Shown here piece after piece: positions 36,307 to 44,561 of a stretch of DNA of 64,000 nucleotides. The stretch comes from Pedobacter sp. MR2016-24 (GTDB taxonomy: Bacteria; Bacteroidota; Bacteroidia; Sphingobacteriales; Sphingobacteriaceae), in assembly GCF_026239655.1 (NCBI RefSeq), contig NZ_JAPIVO010000008.1, forward strand, positions 186,001 to 250,000. Direction: 5' to 3'. The notes beneath the pieces are model-generated. The model made no database searches and had not been told where the DNA came from. It saw only the letters and a program-made list of their open reading frames with translations. Numbering within the stretch: position 1 is the stretch's first letter; each line of letters opens with the position of its first letter. Position numbers and translations under genes: made by a program.

Positions 36307-36765
36307 TTACATTGCATTAATTACCGTCTGGCTATCTACAAACTGCTCAAAACTAATAATCTTTCCATCTTTTAATTTCCAGATATGCGCCACCCTGGCC
36401 TCAAAGTATTTTCTGGACTTCTTGTTTGTACCTGTATAGGTACCATATGCAGCCACCTTATCATCTGCAGCAATATAATCCTCAGGCGTAAATTTATAAT
36501 TGATCCACTCAGAACCTAAACGACTAAATACATTTTCAGCAATAGCCGAAAAACCAATATAAGTTCCCGCATAAGGAAAACCCCTGGCTTCAGTCCAGCT
36601 GATATCAGCAGCAACATATTTAGCGAGATTTTTGCCGTTTTCTTCAGCAGTAGCACCTTCATAAGTACTGCTCACAATTTCCAGATTTGTCATTTTGTTT
36701 TGTGTTATAGCACAGCCTGACAGTAGCAATAATACTGTCAGGCTGATGATAATTGATTTTACCAT
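36307..36765 (-). CDS. SnoaL/NTF2-like lipoprotein
   Basis: 152 residues. Lipoprotein signal with lipobox LLLLSGC (Cys18). The rest is an NTF2/SnoaL cone fold: EIVSSTYEGATAEENGKNLA, AADISWTEARGFPYAGTYIG, VAAYGTYTGTNKKSRKYFEA, HIWKLKDGKIISFEQFVDSQ. SnoaL-like proteins include small isomerases, hydrolases and ligand binders; the catalytic role is open. The start overlaps the stop of the MBL-fold gene by 7 bp, so the two are translationally coupled and probably act together in the periplasm. Confidence 0.8.
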   Translation of the reverse strand: MVKSIIISLTVLLLLSGCAITQNKMTNLEIVSSTYEGATAEENGKNLAKYVAADISWTEARGFPYAGTYIGFSAIAENVFSRLGSEWINYKFTPEDYIAADDKVAAYGTYTGTNKKSRKYFEARVAHIWKLKDGKIISFEQFVDSQTVINAM

Positions 36766-37649
36766 TTCATTTCTCCTGTATTTACTTTTGCACCTATTTG
36801 TAATGCGGTGTCAAAAGTAAGTGCAGGGTATTTTGCTTTTATGGCTTTAATTAAATCGTCAGAAGTTTTATTGGTTTTCAAAGCTTCCTCATAGAATTGG
36901 ATGTAGCTTTTAGTATGTTTTACTGCTGAAATATCAAATACGCTTTGAGAATTAGCGTGGGCAGGAATAACGATTACAGGTTGCAATGCTTCAATTTTAT
37001 CTAAAATATTAAGCCATTGTGTACGGGCTTCAGTAGTCTGAGCATCAGCCATCCAGAGGTTAAATGTTGTTCCAAATACGTTGATTCCACCCACAACCGC
37101 TTTTATGGAAGGTATCCAGACAAAGGTTCTGGATGGAAATTCTTCCAGGCCCTTAATCTCTAATTTTTGGCCTTCCAGTTGAAGACTATTGCCTTTCAAA
37201 ACTTGTGGAAGTACAACGTTTGAAGTGATATTTTTCCCTAATCTCTCGCCCCAGATATCTAATTTCTTTTGAGCCGTTGCCTTAATAGATTCTACTGTTG
37301 CTGGAGCTGCATAAGCGGTAACTTCAGGAAAATATTTTTTAAAAACTTCCAGTCCAAAATAAAAGTCAGGATCAGTATGAGAAATATAAATAGTTGTTAA
37401 TTTCTTCCCTGATTCTTTAATCTCCTGAGCTACTTTCTCTGCATCTGCCAGGGTAAACTGTGCATCAATCAGGATCGCATCTGTTTTTCCTGATACAATT
37501 ACAGATGCCACACCGAAACTGCTCTCTGATGCATTGAAAACTTCCAGTTTTAAGTTATTGGCTTCAATAGTTTTGAGGGTTTGTGCATTAACGTCCATGT
37601 TGAATAAAATTAAAGTGGTTAATAATGTTATTGAAATTATTTTTTTCAT
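36759..37649 (-). CDS. Exported metallo-beta-lactamase-fold protein with degenerate metal motif
   Basis: 296 residues with a signal peptide (1-23, ending VNAQ). MBL-fold landmarks are IDAQFTLADA (61-70), the metal loop SHTDPDFYFG (90-99), VVGGINVFG (185-193) and IPAH (228-231). The canonical HxHxDH reads H91-T-D93-P-D95-F96: two of the three His are replaced, so the binuclear zinc site is weakened or changed. It may be a hydrolase with altered metal content or a non-catalytic binder. It forms an overlapping pair with the SnoaL-like lipoprotein gene. Crp/Fnr-type genes lie on either side. Confidence 0.8.
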   Translation of the reverse strand: MKKIISITLLTTLILFNMDVNAQTLKTIEANNLKLEVFNASESSFGVASVIVSGKTDAILIDAQFTLADAEKVAQEIKESGKKLTTIYISHTDPDFYFGLEVFKKYFPEVTAYAAPATVESIKATAQKKLDIWGERLGKNITSNVVLPQVLKGNSLQLEGQKLEIKGLEEFPSRTFVWIPSIKAVVGGINVFGTTFNLWMADAQTTEARTQWLNILDKIEALQPVIVIPAHANSQSVFDISAVKHTKSYIQFYEEALKTNKTSDDLIKAIKAKYPALTFDTALQIGAKVNTGEMKW

Positions 37650-37727
37650 CTTTTTTAATTTGATGATACAAAGATGTAGCCTTCAAAATCTTAAAAGATT
37701 GAACAAGTTCAATAAATCAAAAACACC

Positions 37728-38318
37728 TTAATTTTTACCTGCTAATTTTCTTCTGATCTTACTCAGAAACTCATGGCTGATGCCTAAATAAGCAGCAATG
37801 TGAAGATTCGAGAGCCGCTGGTACAGTATAGGATATTTTGCTATGAAATCAAGATAGCGTTGATCTGCAGTTTTACTTAAATTGTCAATCATTCTCCTTT
37901 GCAGTGCCACATGTGTTTTCTGGGTCATGATCCTGAATAACTTCTCTACTATAGGAAAATGAGCATAGGCATATTCTTTGTCAGACTTTGAAATGAGCAG
38001 TACCTCACTGTCTTCTAGCGCTTCAATAGAAAGCTGAGAGGGCAAACCATTGCTAAAACTATCTATATCGGTGATCCACCAATTTTCAAGTGCAAAATAG
38101 AGCACCTGCTCATTCCCATTTAAATCCACATGGAACACACGAAATATCCCTTTGATCACAAAGCCTTCGAAGCGGCAAACCTCTCCCTGTCTCAGGAGCA
38201 TCTCTTTTTTATCGAAGGTTTTAAGTTTAAATAATCCTGTAAAGGAGGTAAACTCCTCATCAGAAAGATGGATATGTTTTTCAATATTTTCGCGAAGCGA
38301 CTGGTACATAGGAGACAT
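37728..38318 (-). CDS. Crp/Fnr-family transcriptional regulator
   Basis: 196 residues. N-terminal cNMP-like domain (KTFDKKEMLLRQGEVCRFEG, FVIKGIFRVFHVDLNGNEQV) and C-terminal HTH (residues about 165-192, LHIAAYLGISHEFLSKIRRK). It lacks the cAMP-contact residues, so the ligand is unknown. The gene sits 78 bp upstream of the MBL/SnoaL pair on the same strand and is a plausible regulator of it. It is one of three Crp/Fnr paralogues within 4.5 kb. Confidence 0.87.
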   Translation of the reverse strand: MSPMYQSLRENIEKHIHLSDEEFTSFTGLFKLKTFDKKEMLLRQGEVCRFEGFVIKGIFRVFHVDLNGNEQVLYFALENWWITDIDSFSNGLPSQLSIEALEDSEVLLISKSDKEYAYAHFPIVEKLFRIMTQKTHVALQRRMIDNLSKTADQRYLDFIAKYPILYQRLSNLHIAAYLGISHEFLSKIRRKLAGKN

Positions 38319-38348
38319 TTAAAATTTTCAAACTAGAGCAATAGGGTC

Positions 38349-38753
38349 TTAATCTTCCATGGTGTTTTTACGTTTAAACTTTTCTCTGGAGCTATTTATT
38401 CCCGGCATATTTAATTGCGCCCAATCGGTTAGATTTTGAATCAATGGCAGTAAGGTGGTTCCCCGGTCTGTAATCGTATATTCGACCATTGGCGGAATAA
38501 CTGGATATATTTTCCGCATGACTAGATCGTCTGCTTCTAATTTACGCAAGGTAATGGTCAGCATCTTCTGAGAAATGTCCCCTATTTCCTTTTGCAGTTC
38601 ATTAAAGCGTAATTTCCCGGCAGTACCCAGAACTACTATCACCAATATCGACCACTTATCTCCAAATCTGTCCAGCACATTTCTTACAGGACAAAGTTCA
38701 TTATAATTCACGGGCTCTTTTTTTTTCGATTTATCTATCTGATTATCAACCAT
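38349..38753 (-). CDS. HxlR-family winged-helix transcriptional regulator
   Basis: 134 residues. It carries the classic HxlR start CPVRNVLDRFGDKWSILVI (C21 conserved), followed by the winged helix LRFNELQKEIGDISQKMLTI, LRKLEADDLVMRKIYPVIPP and VEYTITDRGTTLLPLI. Cys21 in HxlR proteins often reacts with oxidants or electrophiles. It is 30 bp upstream of the Crp/Fnr gene, so they may be one unit. The gene is divergent from the orphan ECF sigma gene across a 191-bp gap with a promoter. Confidence 0.87.
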   Translation of the reverse strand: MVDNQIDKSKKKEPVNYNELCPVRNVLDRFGDKWSILVIVVLGTAGKLRFNELQKEIGDISQKMLTITLRKLEADDLVMRKIYPVIPPMVEYTITDRGTTLLPLIQNLTDWAQLNMPGINSSREKFKRKNTMED

Positions 38754-38792
38754 AGTTTCATTGGGGTAAGTTGGTGAACTCCTGGTACCTTC

Positions 38793-38823
38793 TTGTTCAA
38801 CTGAATATTAGCGTATACATTTG
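38793..38823 (+). promoter_or_regulatory. Bacteroidota-type promoter toward the orphan sigma gene
   Basis: TTG (38793-38795), 20-nt spacer, TACATTTG (38816-38823), matching TTG-N19/20-TAnnTTTG. It points to the gene starting at 38945, with a leader of about 115 nt. Confidence 0.45.
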
Positions 38824-38944
38824 ACTAACGACACTGCATTAACTTAATTATTCATTTTGCTAAGTTATCAACATTCTCATCAGAAGTTTATACGGACTTA
38901 ATAATAGTGACATTAATAAATATTACAATAATAAAATCTGCACA

Positions 38945-39496
38945 ATGGGAACGAAAGTTTTGAATGATTTACTTCAGGGATGCCTTATAAAAGACCGGGC
39001 AAGCCAGAAACTACTTTACCAAAACTATTATGCATTTTCAATGGGAATATGCTTACGCTATTCTTCCGGAAGGGATGAAGCGATTCAACAGCTGAATGAT
39101 GGTTTTATACTTATTTTTGAGCAGCTAAGTCTATATGAGGATACGATTCCTTTTGATCAATGGCTGAAGACAATACTTATTGGTATCTTCATCGGACAGT
39201 CGCGCAAAGGGCTTCATCAAATTGACTTCAGTAATACTGATCCACCGAAATCTACTCATCATTCCATTTTTTCTCCTCATATCAGTTATCAGGATCTGCT
39301 AACCATTTTACAGCGGATTCCCCAAACCCTGAGAACATTTTTTAATCTGCATGCCATTGACAGTTATACTTTTGAACAGCTTTCAAACCTGTTTATGATC
39401 AGTGATGAACATAGCCGGGCGATTGTTACCGAGGCAAGAATAAGGTTAGCGCAACATTTATCTAAGACAGCACCCCCTCCCTCTTTTTCTAATTAA
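38945..39496 (+). CDS. Orphan ECF-type sigma factor
   Basis: 183 residues resembling Bacteroidota ECF sigma factors. The region 2 analogue is at 10-80 (LLYQNYYAFSMGICLRYSSG, then FDQWLKTILIGIFIGQ). A region 4 analogue is at about 118-172, YQDLLTILQRIPQTLRTFFN with an HTH EQLSNLFMISDEHSRAIV. Compared with usual ECF factors the region 4 recognition helix is divergent and no anti-sigma gene follows, so it may be regulated at transcription level or be losing function. It is followed 67 bp later by a Crp/Fnr gene on the same strand. Confidence 0.72.
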   Translation: MGTKVLNDLLQGCLIKDRASQKLLYQNYYAFSMGICLRYSSGRDEAIQQLNDGFILIFEQLSLYEDTIPFDQWLKTILIGIFIGQSRKGLHQIDFSNTDPPKSTHHSIFSPHISYQDLLTILQRIPQTLRTFFNLHAIDSYTFEQLSNLFMISDEHSRAIVTEARIRLAQHLSKTAPPPSFSN

Positions 39497-39563
39497 TAAC
39501 AGCTAAAAAAGGTGAATCAGGATTTATTTAATAATTAGCTTTGCAGCGATTAATCCTAAAAAA

Positions 39564-40148
39564 ATGCTGCTTCATTTCAAAAACAGATTCCCTCAGCTGG
39601 CACCGTATTGGGATAAATATGTGCAGTTCCAGAAGCGTACAGCAGTCCCTGCAAAAACTGTTTTACTGCACGAAGGGAAAGTCTCCGGGAATTACATATT
39701 TGTAGAAAAAGGCTGTATCCGCGCGGCCCTGAATACGAATGGGACAGATAAAACCATGCAGTTTTTCTTTGAGAACGAAGGTTTAACCTCTTTGGAAAGT
39801 TTTATAAAAAACGCACCAAGCGTATTTACTATTGAAACCATTGAACCATCTGTCATTTACCTTCTGCCCAAAGTACATGTCAAAGCGCTGATAGCTGAGC
39901 TGATCCATGAACCGGAATTCTTCAAGTTGATGCTGTCCGTTTTTGCCGAAAGACAAATCCATTACATGAACGAATTTGCCTCATTCATCCGGGATACACC
40001 AGAACAACGATACCTTAACCTCCTGGCTAACAGTCCTCATATCATTAAGCGGGTTCCCCAGCACTATATCGCTTCTTACGTGGGTATTACAACCGTACAC
40101 CTCAGCCGAATAAAAAGTAAAATAGCAAGAGGGAATTCCCATTTTTAA
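39564..40148 (+). CDS. Crp/Fnr-family transcriptional regulator
   Basis: 194 residues. cNMP-like barrel (AKTVLLHEGKVSGNYIFVEK, GTDKTMQFFFENEGLTSLES) and C-terminal HTH (residues about 160-185, HYIASYVGITTVHLSRIKSK). It is the third Crp/Fnr paralogue of the region. It lies 72 bp upstream of the oxidoreductase gene with a TAACATATGTTA palindrome just after its stop, so it is a likely regulator of that gene. Confidence 0.86.
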   Translation: MLLHFKNRFPQLAPYWDKYVQFQKRTAVPAKTVLLHEGKVSGNYIFVEKGCIRAALNTNGTDKTMQFFFENEGLTSLESFIKNAPSVFTIETIEPSVIYLLPKVHVKALIAELIHEPEFFKLMLSVFAERQIHYMNEFASFIRDTPEQRYLNLLANSPHIIKRVPQHYIASYVGITTVHLSRIKSKIARGNSHF

Positions 40149-40150
40149 TT

Positions 40151-40168
40151 CGGTAACATATGTTATCG
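40151..40168. promoter_or_regulatory. Palindrome CGG-TAACATATGTTA-TCG upstream of the oxidoreductase
   Basis: A 12-bp perfect palindrome (40154-40165) with near-symmetric flanks, 53 bp before the oxidoreductase start at 40221 and 3 bp after the Crp/Fnr stop. Its size and symmetry fit a dimeric regulator site; the adjacent Crp/Fnr protein is the obvious candidate. Confidence 0.45.
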
Positions 40169-40220
40169 CGGACCAGATAACTGCTGCATACTTTTGATTA
40201 TTCAACATCAACAAAAAAAT

Positions 40221-41192
40221 ATGAAAGCAGCAGTGATATACAGCAAAGGAGAATTACCTATATACACGGATTTTCCGGATCCAGAAGTTCAGCAGGAAAA
40301 TGAAATTTTAGTCACCGTAAAAGCAGTTGCGCTCAAGCAGCTGGATAAAAGCAAGGCCTCAGGTAAACATTATTCCAGTGAGACCCAAAATGAAGATGGC
40401 CACATTGTTGGTGGTGATGGAGTCTGTCTATTGCAGGATGGCACAAGGGTATATGGTATCGGTGTTAATGGCATGCTGGCAGAACGGGCCACCATAGAAA
40501 AAAACAGGATGGTAAAACTGCCGGCAGGTATAAGTGACGCCAATGCTGCTGCCCTGGCAAACGCCGTAATGGGTGCGGCAATGGGCTTGCGGTTTAAAGC
40601 GGCTATCCAACCGGGAGATATCGTACTCATTAACGGAGCAACGGGTTTTACTGGCCGGGTAGCCACACAAATAGCAAAACATTACGGCGCAAAAAAAGTA
40701 ATTGTAACCGGAAGAAATGAACAGTCTTTACAGGATTTGCTAACCTTGGGTGCGGATGAAATCATTTCGGTTAAACAAGAGGACGAAGCATTTATCCGTC
40801 AACTAAAAGCGATACACCATCATGAGCCGGTCGACGTGATTATTGATTACCTGTGGGGCCATACAGCCGAAATGATTTTGGCGGTTTTGATGGGCAAAGG
40901 CTCTTTTACGCATCAAACAAGATTTGTGTCGGTAGGCAGCATGGCGGGCGACCAGATCCAATTGTCTGCAGCTAATTTACGCAGTGTTGATTTACAGTTA
41001 TCCGGTTCGGGACTCGGCAGTTGGTCCAGGGATCAGGTAGGCCAGCTCTTCGCAGAAATATTGCCGGAAATGTTTCAGCTGGCAGCAGATGGGATCCTCA
41101 GGGTAGAAACGGTTGAAGTCAAATTAGCGGACATCACCAAAGTATGGGATATGGACGTTCGCGACGGTCAACGCATGGTGGTGATGATTTAG
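40221..41192 (+). CDS. Zinc-less MDR alcohol dehydrogenase / quinone-oxidoreductase-like protein
   Basis: 323 residues from the ATG at 40221 (a TTG at 40194 in frame adds an unlikely leader). MDR fold: GroES-like N-terminus (MKAAVIYSKGELPIYTDFPD, ILVTVKAVALKQLDKSKASG) and a Rossmann domain with INGATGFTGRVATQIAKHYG and KKVIVTGRNE, the NADPH-type loop. The Cys ligands of zinc alcohol dehydrogenases are absent, placing it with quinone oxidoreductase (QOR)-like enzymes that reduce quinones or activated alkenes. The gene's stop overlaps the stop of the convergent acyltransferase by 4 nt (TTAG, 41189-41192). Confidence 0.82.
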   Translation: MKAAVIYSKGELPIYTDFPDPEVQQENEILVTVKAVALKQLDKSKASGKHYSSETQNEDGHIVGGDGVCLLQDGTRVYGIGVNGMLAERATIEKNRMVKLPAGISDANAAALANAVMGAAMGLRFKAAIQPGDIVLINGATGFTGRVATQIAKHYGAKKVIVTGRNEQSLQDLLTLGADEIISVKQEDEAFIRQLKAIHHHEPVDVIIDYLWGHTAEMILAVLMGKGSFTHQTRFVSVGSMAGDQIQLSAANLRSVDLQLSGSGLGSWSRDQVGQLFAEILPEMFQLAADGILRVETVEVKLADITKVWDMDVRDGQRMVVMI

Positions 41193-42301
41193 AGCTGGGT
41201 TTCCCCGCTCTTTTTCAGCCCGCTATTCCATTTATTGTTTAGATATTTCCTTAGGGGAATATCATAAATGACCATAACCAGGTAGGCTGCTCCAACCAGC
41301 AGGATGAGCCCCGTTATAATGATGAGCAATAATTGCAGACCACCGGGCTGATGACTGGTATAATAATTACCGAACATCCATAACACGGCATAATGGGTCA
41401 TGTACAAGGGGTAAGAAATATTGCCGGAAAATACGCAAAGCTTTTTCAAGCTGCCTGATAAAGAAGCTCCGGCTCCTAAAGCAATCAGCAAAGGGAAATA
41501 AAACAGTACAATCAGCGGCTCAGATAACCAGTTCCAGCTGGAAAATGGAATGACAAAAGCAAGTAAGAGTAATAGCGCAAGACCGATAAATCCTATGTTG
41601 TTTTTGATGATCCAGTTGGAACGGTAAATCAGCAATCCTGCTAAAAATGAATAGGAAATCCGGGCGCTTCCATCCCAAAAGGTAGGACCACTCCAGCCGC
41701 CCAACAGATTGCCGGACCGGTAAGCTACAAAACACAGCGCCAGGGCAGAAATAATGGTCAGCAGTAACAGGAAACCCTTACGAATCCGGTAAAGGACAAA
41801 TCCGTAAACGATATTCGCCATATACTCCCAAAATAAAGACCATGCCGGAGCATTAAAGCTGAAAAGATTAAATCCACGATCGGCTATTACCGGATAGGGA
41901 ATCATCAGTATCGAGCACAAAAAAGTTAAAATGATTTTACCGGTACTATACAGTTCCGGATGTCCCCCAAAGGGATCAAACAAAAATGCAAGCAAACCCA
42001 ATACTGAGCCTGCGATAACCAGTGGCTGTAAACGGATAATCCTTGACAGGAAGAACCTGGAAATACCCATTTTTGCGATACGGTCATCGTAAGCATAGCC
42101 AATCACAAATCCAGAAAGGCAGAAAAAGAAATCAACAGCCAGAAAGCCATGTCCGATAAAGTTCTTGCCGGGATCTGTGAAGACCCACTCCATAAAATGA
42201 AAGGTAACAACGGCTAAAGCGGCAACGCCCCTTAATCCATCGAGAATTTCAAAATGCTGTTTCGGTTGCAGTGCTGTTAAAGTGCTTTTGTTCGTATCCA
42301 T
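41189..42301 (-). CDS. Acyltransferase 3 family membrane protein (OafA-like)
   Basis: 370 residues, about ten transmembrane helices. The N-terminal motif FEILDGLRGVAALAVVTFHF (17-36) includes the conserved Arg and the catalytic His35. The further block HGFLAVDFFFCLSGFVIGYA (53-72) is typical of the family. Proteins of this family O-acylate exported polysaccharides, antibiotics or lipids. No glycan biosynthesis cluster is adjacent, so the target is unknown. It is convergent with the oxidoreductase, the two stops overlapping. Confidence 0.88.
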   Translation of the reverse strand: MDTNKSTLTALQPKQHFEILDGLRGVAALAVVTFHFMEWVFTDPGKNFIGHGFLAVDFFFCLSGFVIGYAYDDRIAKMGISRFFLSRIIRLQPLVIAGSVLGLLAFLFDPFGGHPELYSTGKIILTFLCSILMIPYPVIADRGFNLFSFNAPAWSLFWEYMANIVYGFVLYRIRKGFLLLLTIISALALCFVAYRSGNLLGGWSGPTFWDGSARISYSFLAGLLIYRSNWIIKNNIGFIGLALLLLLAFVIPFSSWNWLSEPLIVLFYFPLLIALGAGASLSGSLKKLCVFSGNISYPLYMTHYAVLWMFGNYYTSHQPGGLQLLLIIITGLILLVGAAYLVMVIYDIPLRKYLNNKWNSGLKKSGETQL

Positions 42302-42362
42302 TTGCTATTGCCGAATGTATCTAAAAAAAATTAAGATCAGACAGGCTTCGAAGAAAATCAAA

Positions 42363-42403
42363 CAAAAAAATCCGGGCTAACCTTTAAATGGCTTAGCCCG
42401 GAT
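42363..42403 (-). terminator. Strong terminator ending the SusCD-redoxin-protease operon
   Basis: 11-bp perfect stem ATCCGGGCTAA / TTAGCCCGGAT (42370-42380, 42393-42403), 12-nt loop. On the minus strand a T7 run follows (42363-42369). It lies 45 bp past the Prc stop at 42448. Confidence 0.85.
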
Positions 42404-42447
42404 GGAAGATAATAACACCTTAAACAAGCGATAAATAGGTAAGCAGA

Positions 42448-44526
42448 TTATTTCATGGTGTTGTTCATCAAAACGTAATCCGTCAATATCTGCCCTGCTT
42501 CCTTTTTAGAAAAATCCAGGTCATCATTTTTACCGCTGACCTCCCCTTTTTTCAAAACACGTAATCCCATTGCTTTACGTAAAAGATTATCTCGCTGCAG
42601 GGTTTTCACTTCGCTGGAGTCACGTTGTATTTTTAACTCCTGCTCGCTTAAAACCAGTGTAGTCAATGCCTCATTCCTGTTCAGCTCAGCATCAAAATCC
42701 GAAAAATAAGTATATGCAGGATTATTTTTTGCACGTTGAAGATGCAATTTAGTCAGCGCAGGAACAACTTTGGCAAAGCTGCCTACGGGTATGAAATTGC
42801 TTTTTCCAATGGTATCCCATGGAAGTGCGGCAGACTCAGTATCCTCACCATATTTTGATGTAGAAATCAATGAGGGCAGGCTAATATCCGGCCTTACCCC
42901 CTTATGCTGGGTAGAACTGCCGTTGATACGGTAAAATTTCCCGATAGTCAGGTTGAGCTGTCCCAGGACTTTCTTCTGCTCCGGCGTATTGCCATTCGTA
43001 TGTTCAAGTGTTTTGTCGAGGTCTACCGGAGTTTGTACCGTTCCTTTGCCATAACTTTGTGTGCCCAGTATTAATCCACGTCCGTAATCCTGAACCGCTC
43101 CCGAAAATATTTCCGACGCAGAGGCACTGAACCTGTCTACCAGAACAGCTAACGGCCCATCGTAAGCTATCGCCGGATCTTCATCTTTCTCCACCCTTAT
43201 CGCGTTACGACTGTCTCGCACCTGCACTACGGGGCCACTTTTTATAAACAATCCCGTTAGTGAGATCGCCTCGCTTAAAGAACCACCACCATTCTCACGC
43301 AGATCAACCACCACACCATCAACTTTCATTGCTTTCAGCGTATCCAGGATCAGCTTCACATCACGGGTCGTGCTTTTATAGTTCGGATTGCCAGACTGAT
43401 AATCGGCAATATCCACATAAAATGAAGGGATATTGACGATACCTATTTTAACTGTTTTTCCATTGACCGTATAGGTTTTTATCTCTTTTTTGGCCGACAT
43501 CTCCTCGAGAATGATCTTCTCACGCACCACGTCAATGATAACAGGTACATCGGTAATACTTTTCCCTTTGGGCAGTATTTTGAGCCGCACCAAACTACCT
43601 TTAGCCCCACGGATCAGTGCAATAGCATTATCTAGTCGCCAGCCCACGATATCCTGAAATTCGCCGTCTTTTCCCTGGGCAACGGCAATAATACGGTCGT
43701 CCGGATTAAAACTTTTGGTTTTATAAGCCGGTCCGCCAGTGGTGATCGTCTTAATGGTCACGTACTCATTCTCCGATGCCAGTGTAGCGCCTATACCTTC
43801 CAGGGAACGTGCCATCTGGATTTCGTAATCTGCCAATTTTGTTGGGGTAAAATAATTGGTATGCGGATCTACAGCACCTGTAAATGCATTCATAAAGACC
43901 TGGAAAACATCCTGACTGGTGATCTTGGCGGACTGATCCAAAAAGTTCTGATAGCGCTTTTTAAGCGTTTCCTTATTTTTAACCCTATCGGCGCTGGCCA
44001 GTTTCAGGTTCAGCAGGTCATATTTCACCCGTTTAGCCCATAAAACATCCATCTCTGCCGCTGTTTTTACAAATGGCAGATCTTTGCGGTTAAAGGTATA
44101 GCTCTCTTTTTTGCTGAGGTCGATGTTATTATTCAACAAAGAAAGGGCATAAGTCCATCTTTCACGGTACCTTTTCTGGTAGGTATTGAATATATCAAAA
44201 GCATCATTTAGTTCACCAGCTTTAAGATCTTCATCAAGGCGCGTTTTAATTTGATCAAAACGCTCAATATCAGCAGACATCAAATAGCTGCGAGAAGCAT
44301 CTATAGTTTTAAGATAACGGTCAAAAATCAATACCGATACAGAATCGTTTAGGTCTATCTTTTTATAGTTGGACTGTGTAATCATTTTCACCACAATTTT
44401 GCTTGTCGTGCTTTGGTTATTGTCCGGTTTCAAATCGTTATCACCGGTTTTTGAGGCCAGGGCTATGGGTCCCGTGCAGGCCAGTACTGCAGTAAACGAC
44501 AGCAGGGAACTTATTTTTTTTAACAT
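42448..44526 (-). CDS. Carboxy-terminal processing protease Prc/Tsp (S41)
   Basis: 692 residues, the size of Prc/Tsp and not of the shorter CtpA. Signal peptide 1-24. N-terminal helical domain 40-230, PDZ domain about 233-320 (SLEGIGATLASENEYVTIKT), S41 core about 330-540, and a C-terminal DUF3340-type tail. The catalytic Ser-Lys dyad is S469 in FSASASEIFSG and K494 in SYGKGTVQ, 25 residues apart as in the E. coli enzyme. It is a periplasmic protease that degrades or trims proteins from the C-terminus. It is the last gene of the redoxin operon, 35 bp after a TlpA-like gene and just before the terminator, so it belongs to this locus and is probably not a housekeeping copy. Confidence 0.9.
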   Translation of the reverse strand: MLKKISSLLSFTAVLACTGPIALASKTGDNDLKPDNNQSTTSKIVVKMITQSNYKKIDLNDSVSVLIFDRYLKTIDASRSYLMSADIERFDQIKTRLDEDLKAGELNDAFDIFNTYQKRYRERWTYALSLLNNNIDLSKKESYTFNRKDLPFVKTAAEMDVLWAKRVKYDLLNLKLASADRVKNKETLKKRYQNFLDQSAKITSQDVFQVFMNAFTGAVDPHTNYFTPTKLADYEIQMARSLEGIGATLASENEYVTIKTITTGGPAYKTKSFNPDDRIIAVAQGKDGEFQDIVGWRLDNAIALIRGAKGSLVRLKILPKGKSITDVPVIIDVVREKIILEEMSAKKEIKTYTVNGKTVKIGIVNIPSFYVDIADYQSGNPNYKSTTRDVKLILDTLKAMKVDGVVVDLRENGGGSLSEAISLTGLFIKSGPVVQVRDSRNAIRVEKDEDPAIAYDGPLAVLVDRFSASASEIFSGAVQDYGRGLILGTQSYGKGTVQTPVDLDKTLEHTNGNTPEQKKVLGQLNLTIGKFYRINGSSTQHKGVRPDISLPSLISTSKYGEDTESAALPWDTIGKSNFIPVGSFAKVVPALTKLHLQRAKNNPAYTYFSDFDAELNRNEALTTLVLSEQELKIQRDSSEVKTLQRDNLLRKAMGLRVLKKGEVSGKNDDLDFSKKEAGQILTDYVLMNNTMK

Positions 44527-44561
44527 AAAACAATTTATTTCAGGTCTGTGCTATTTATAAA

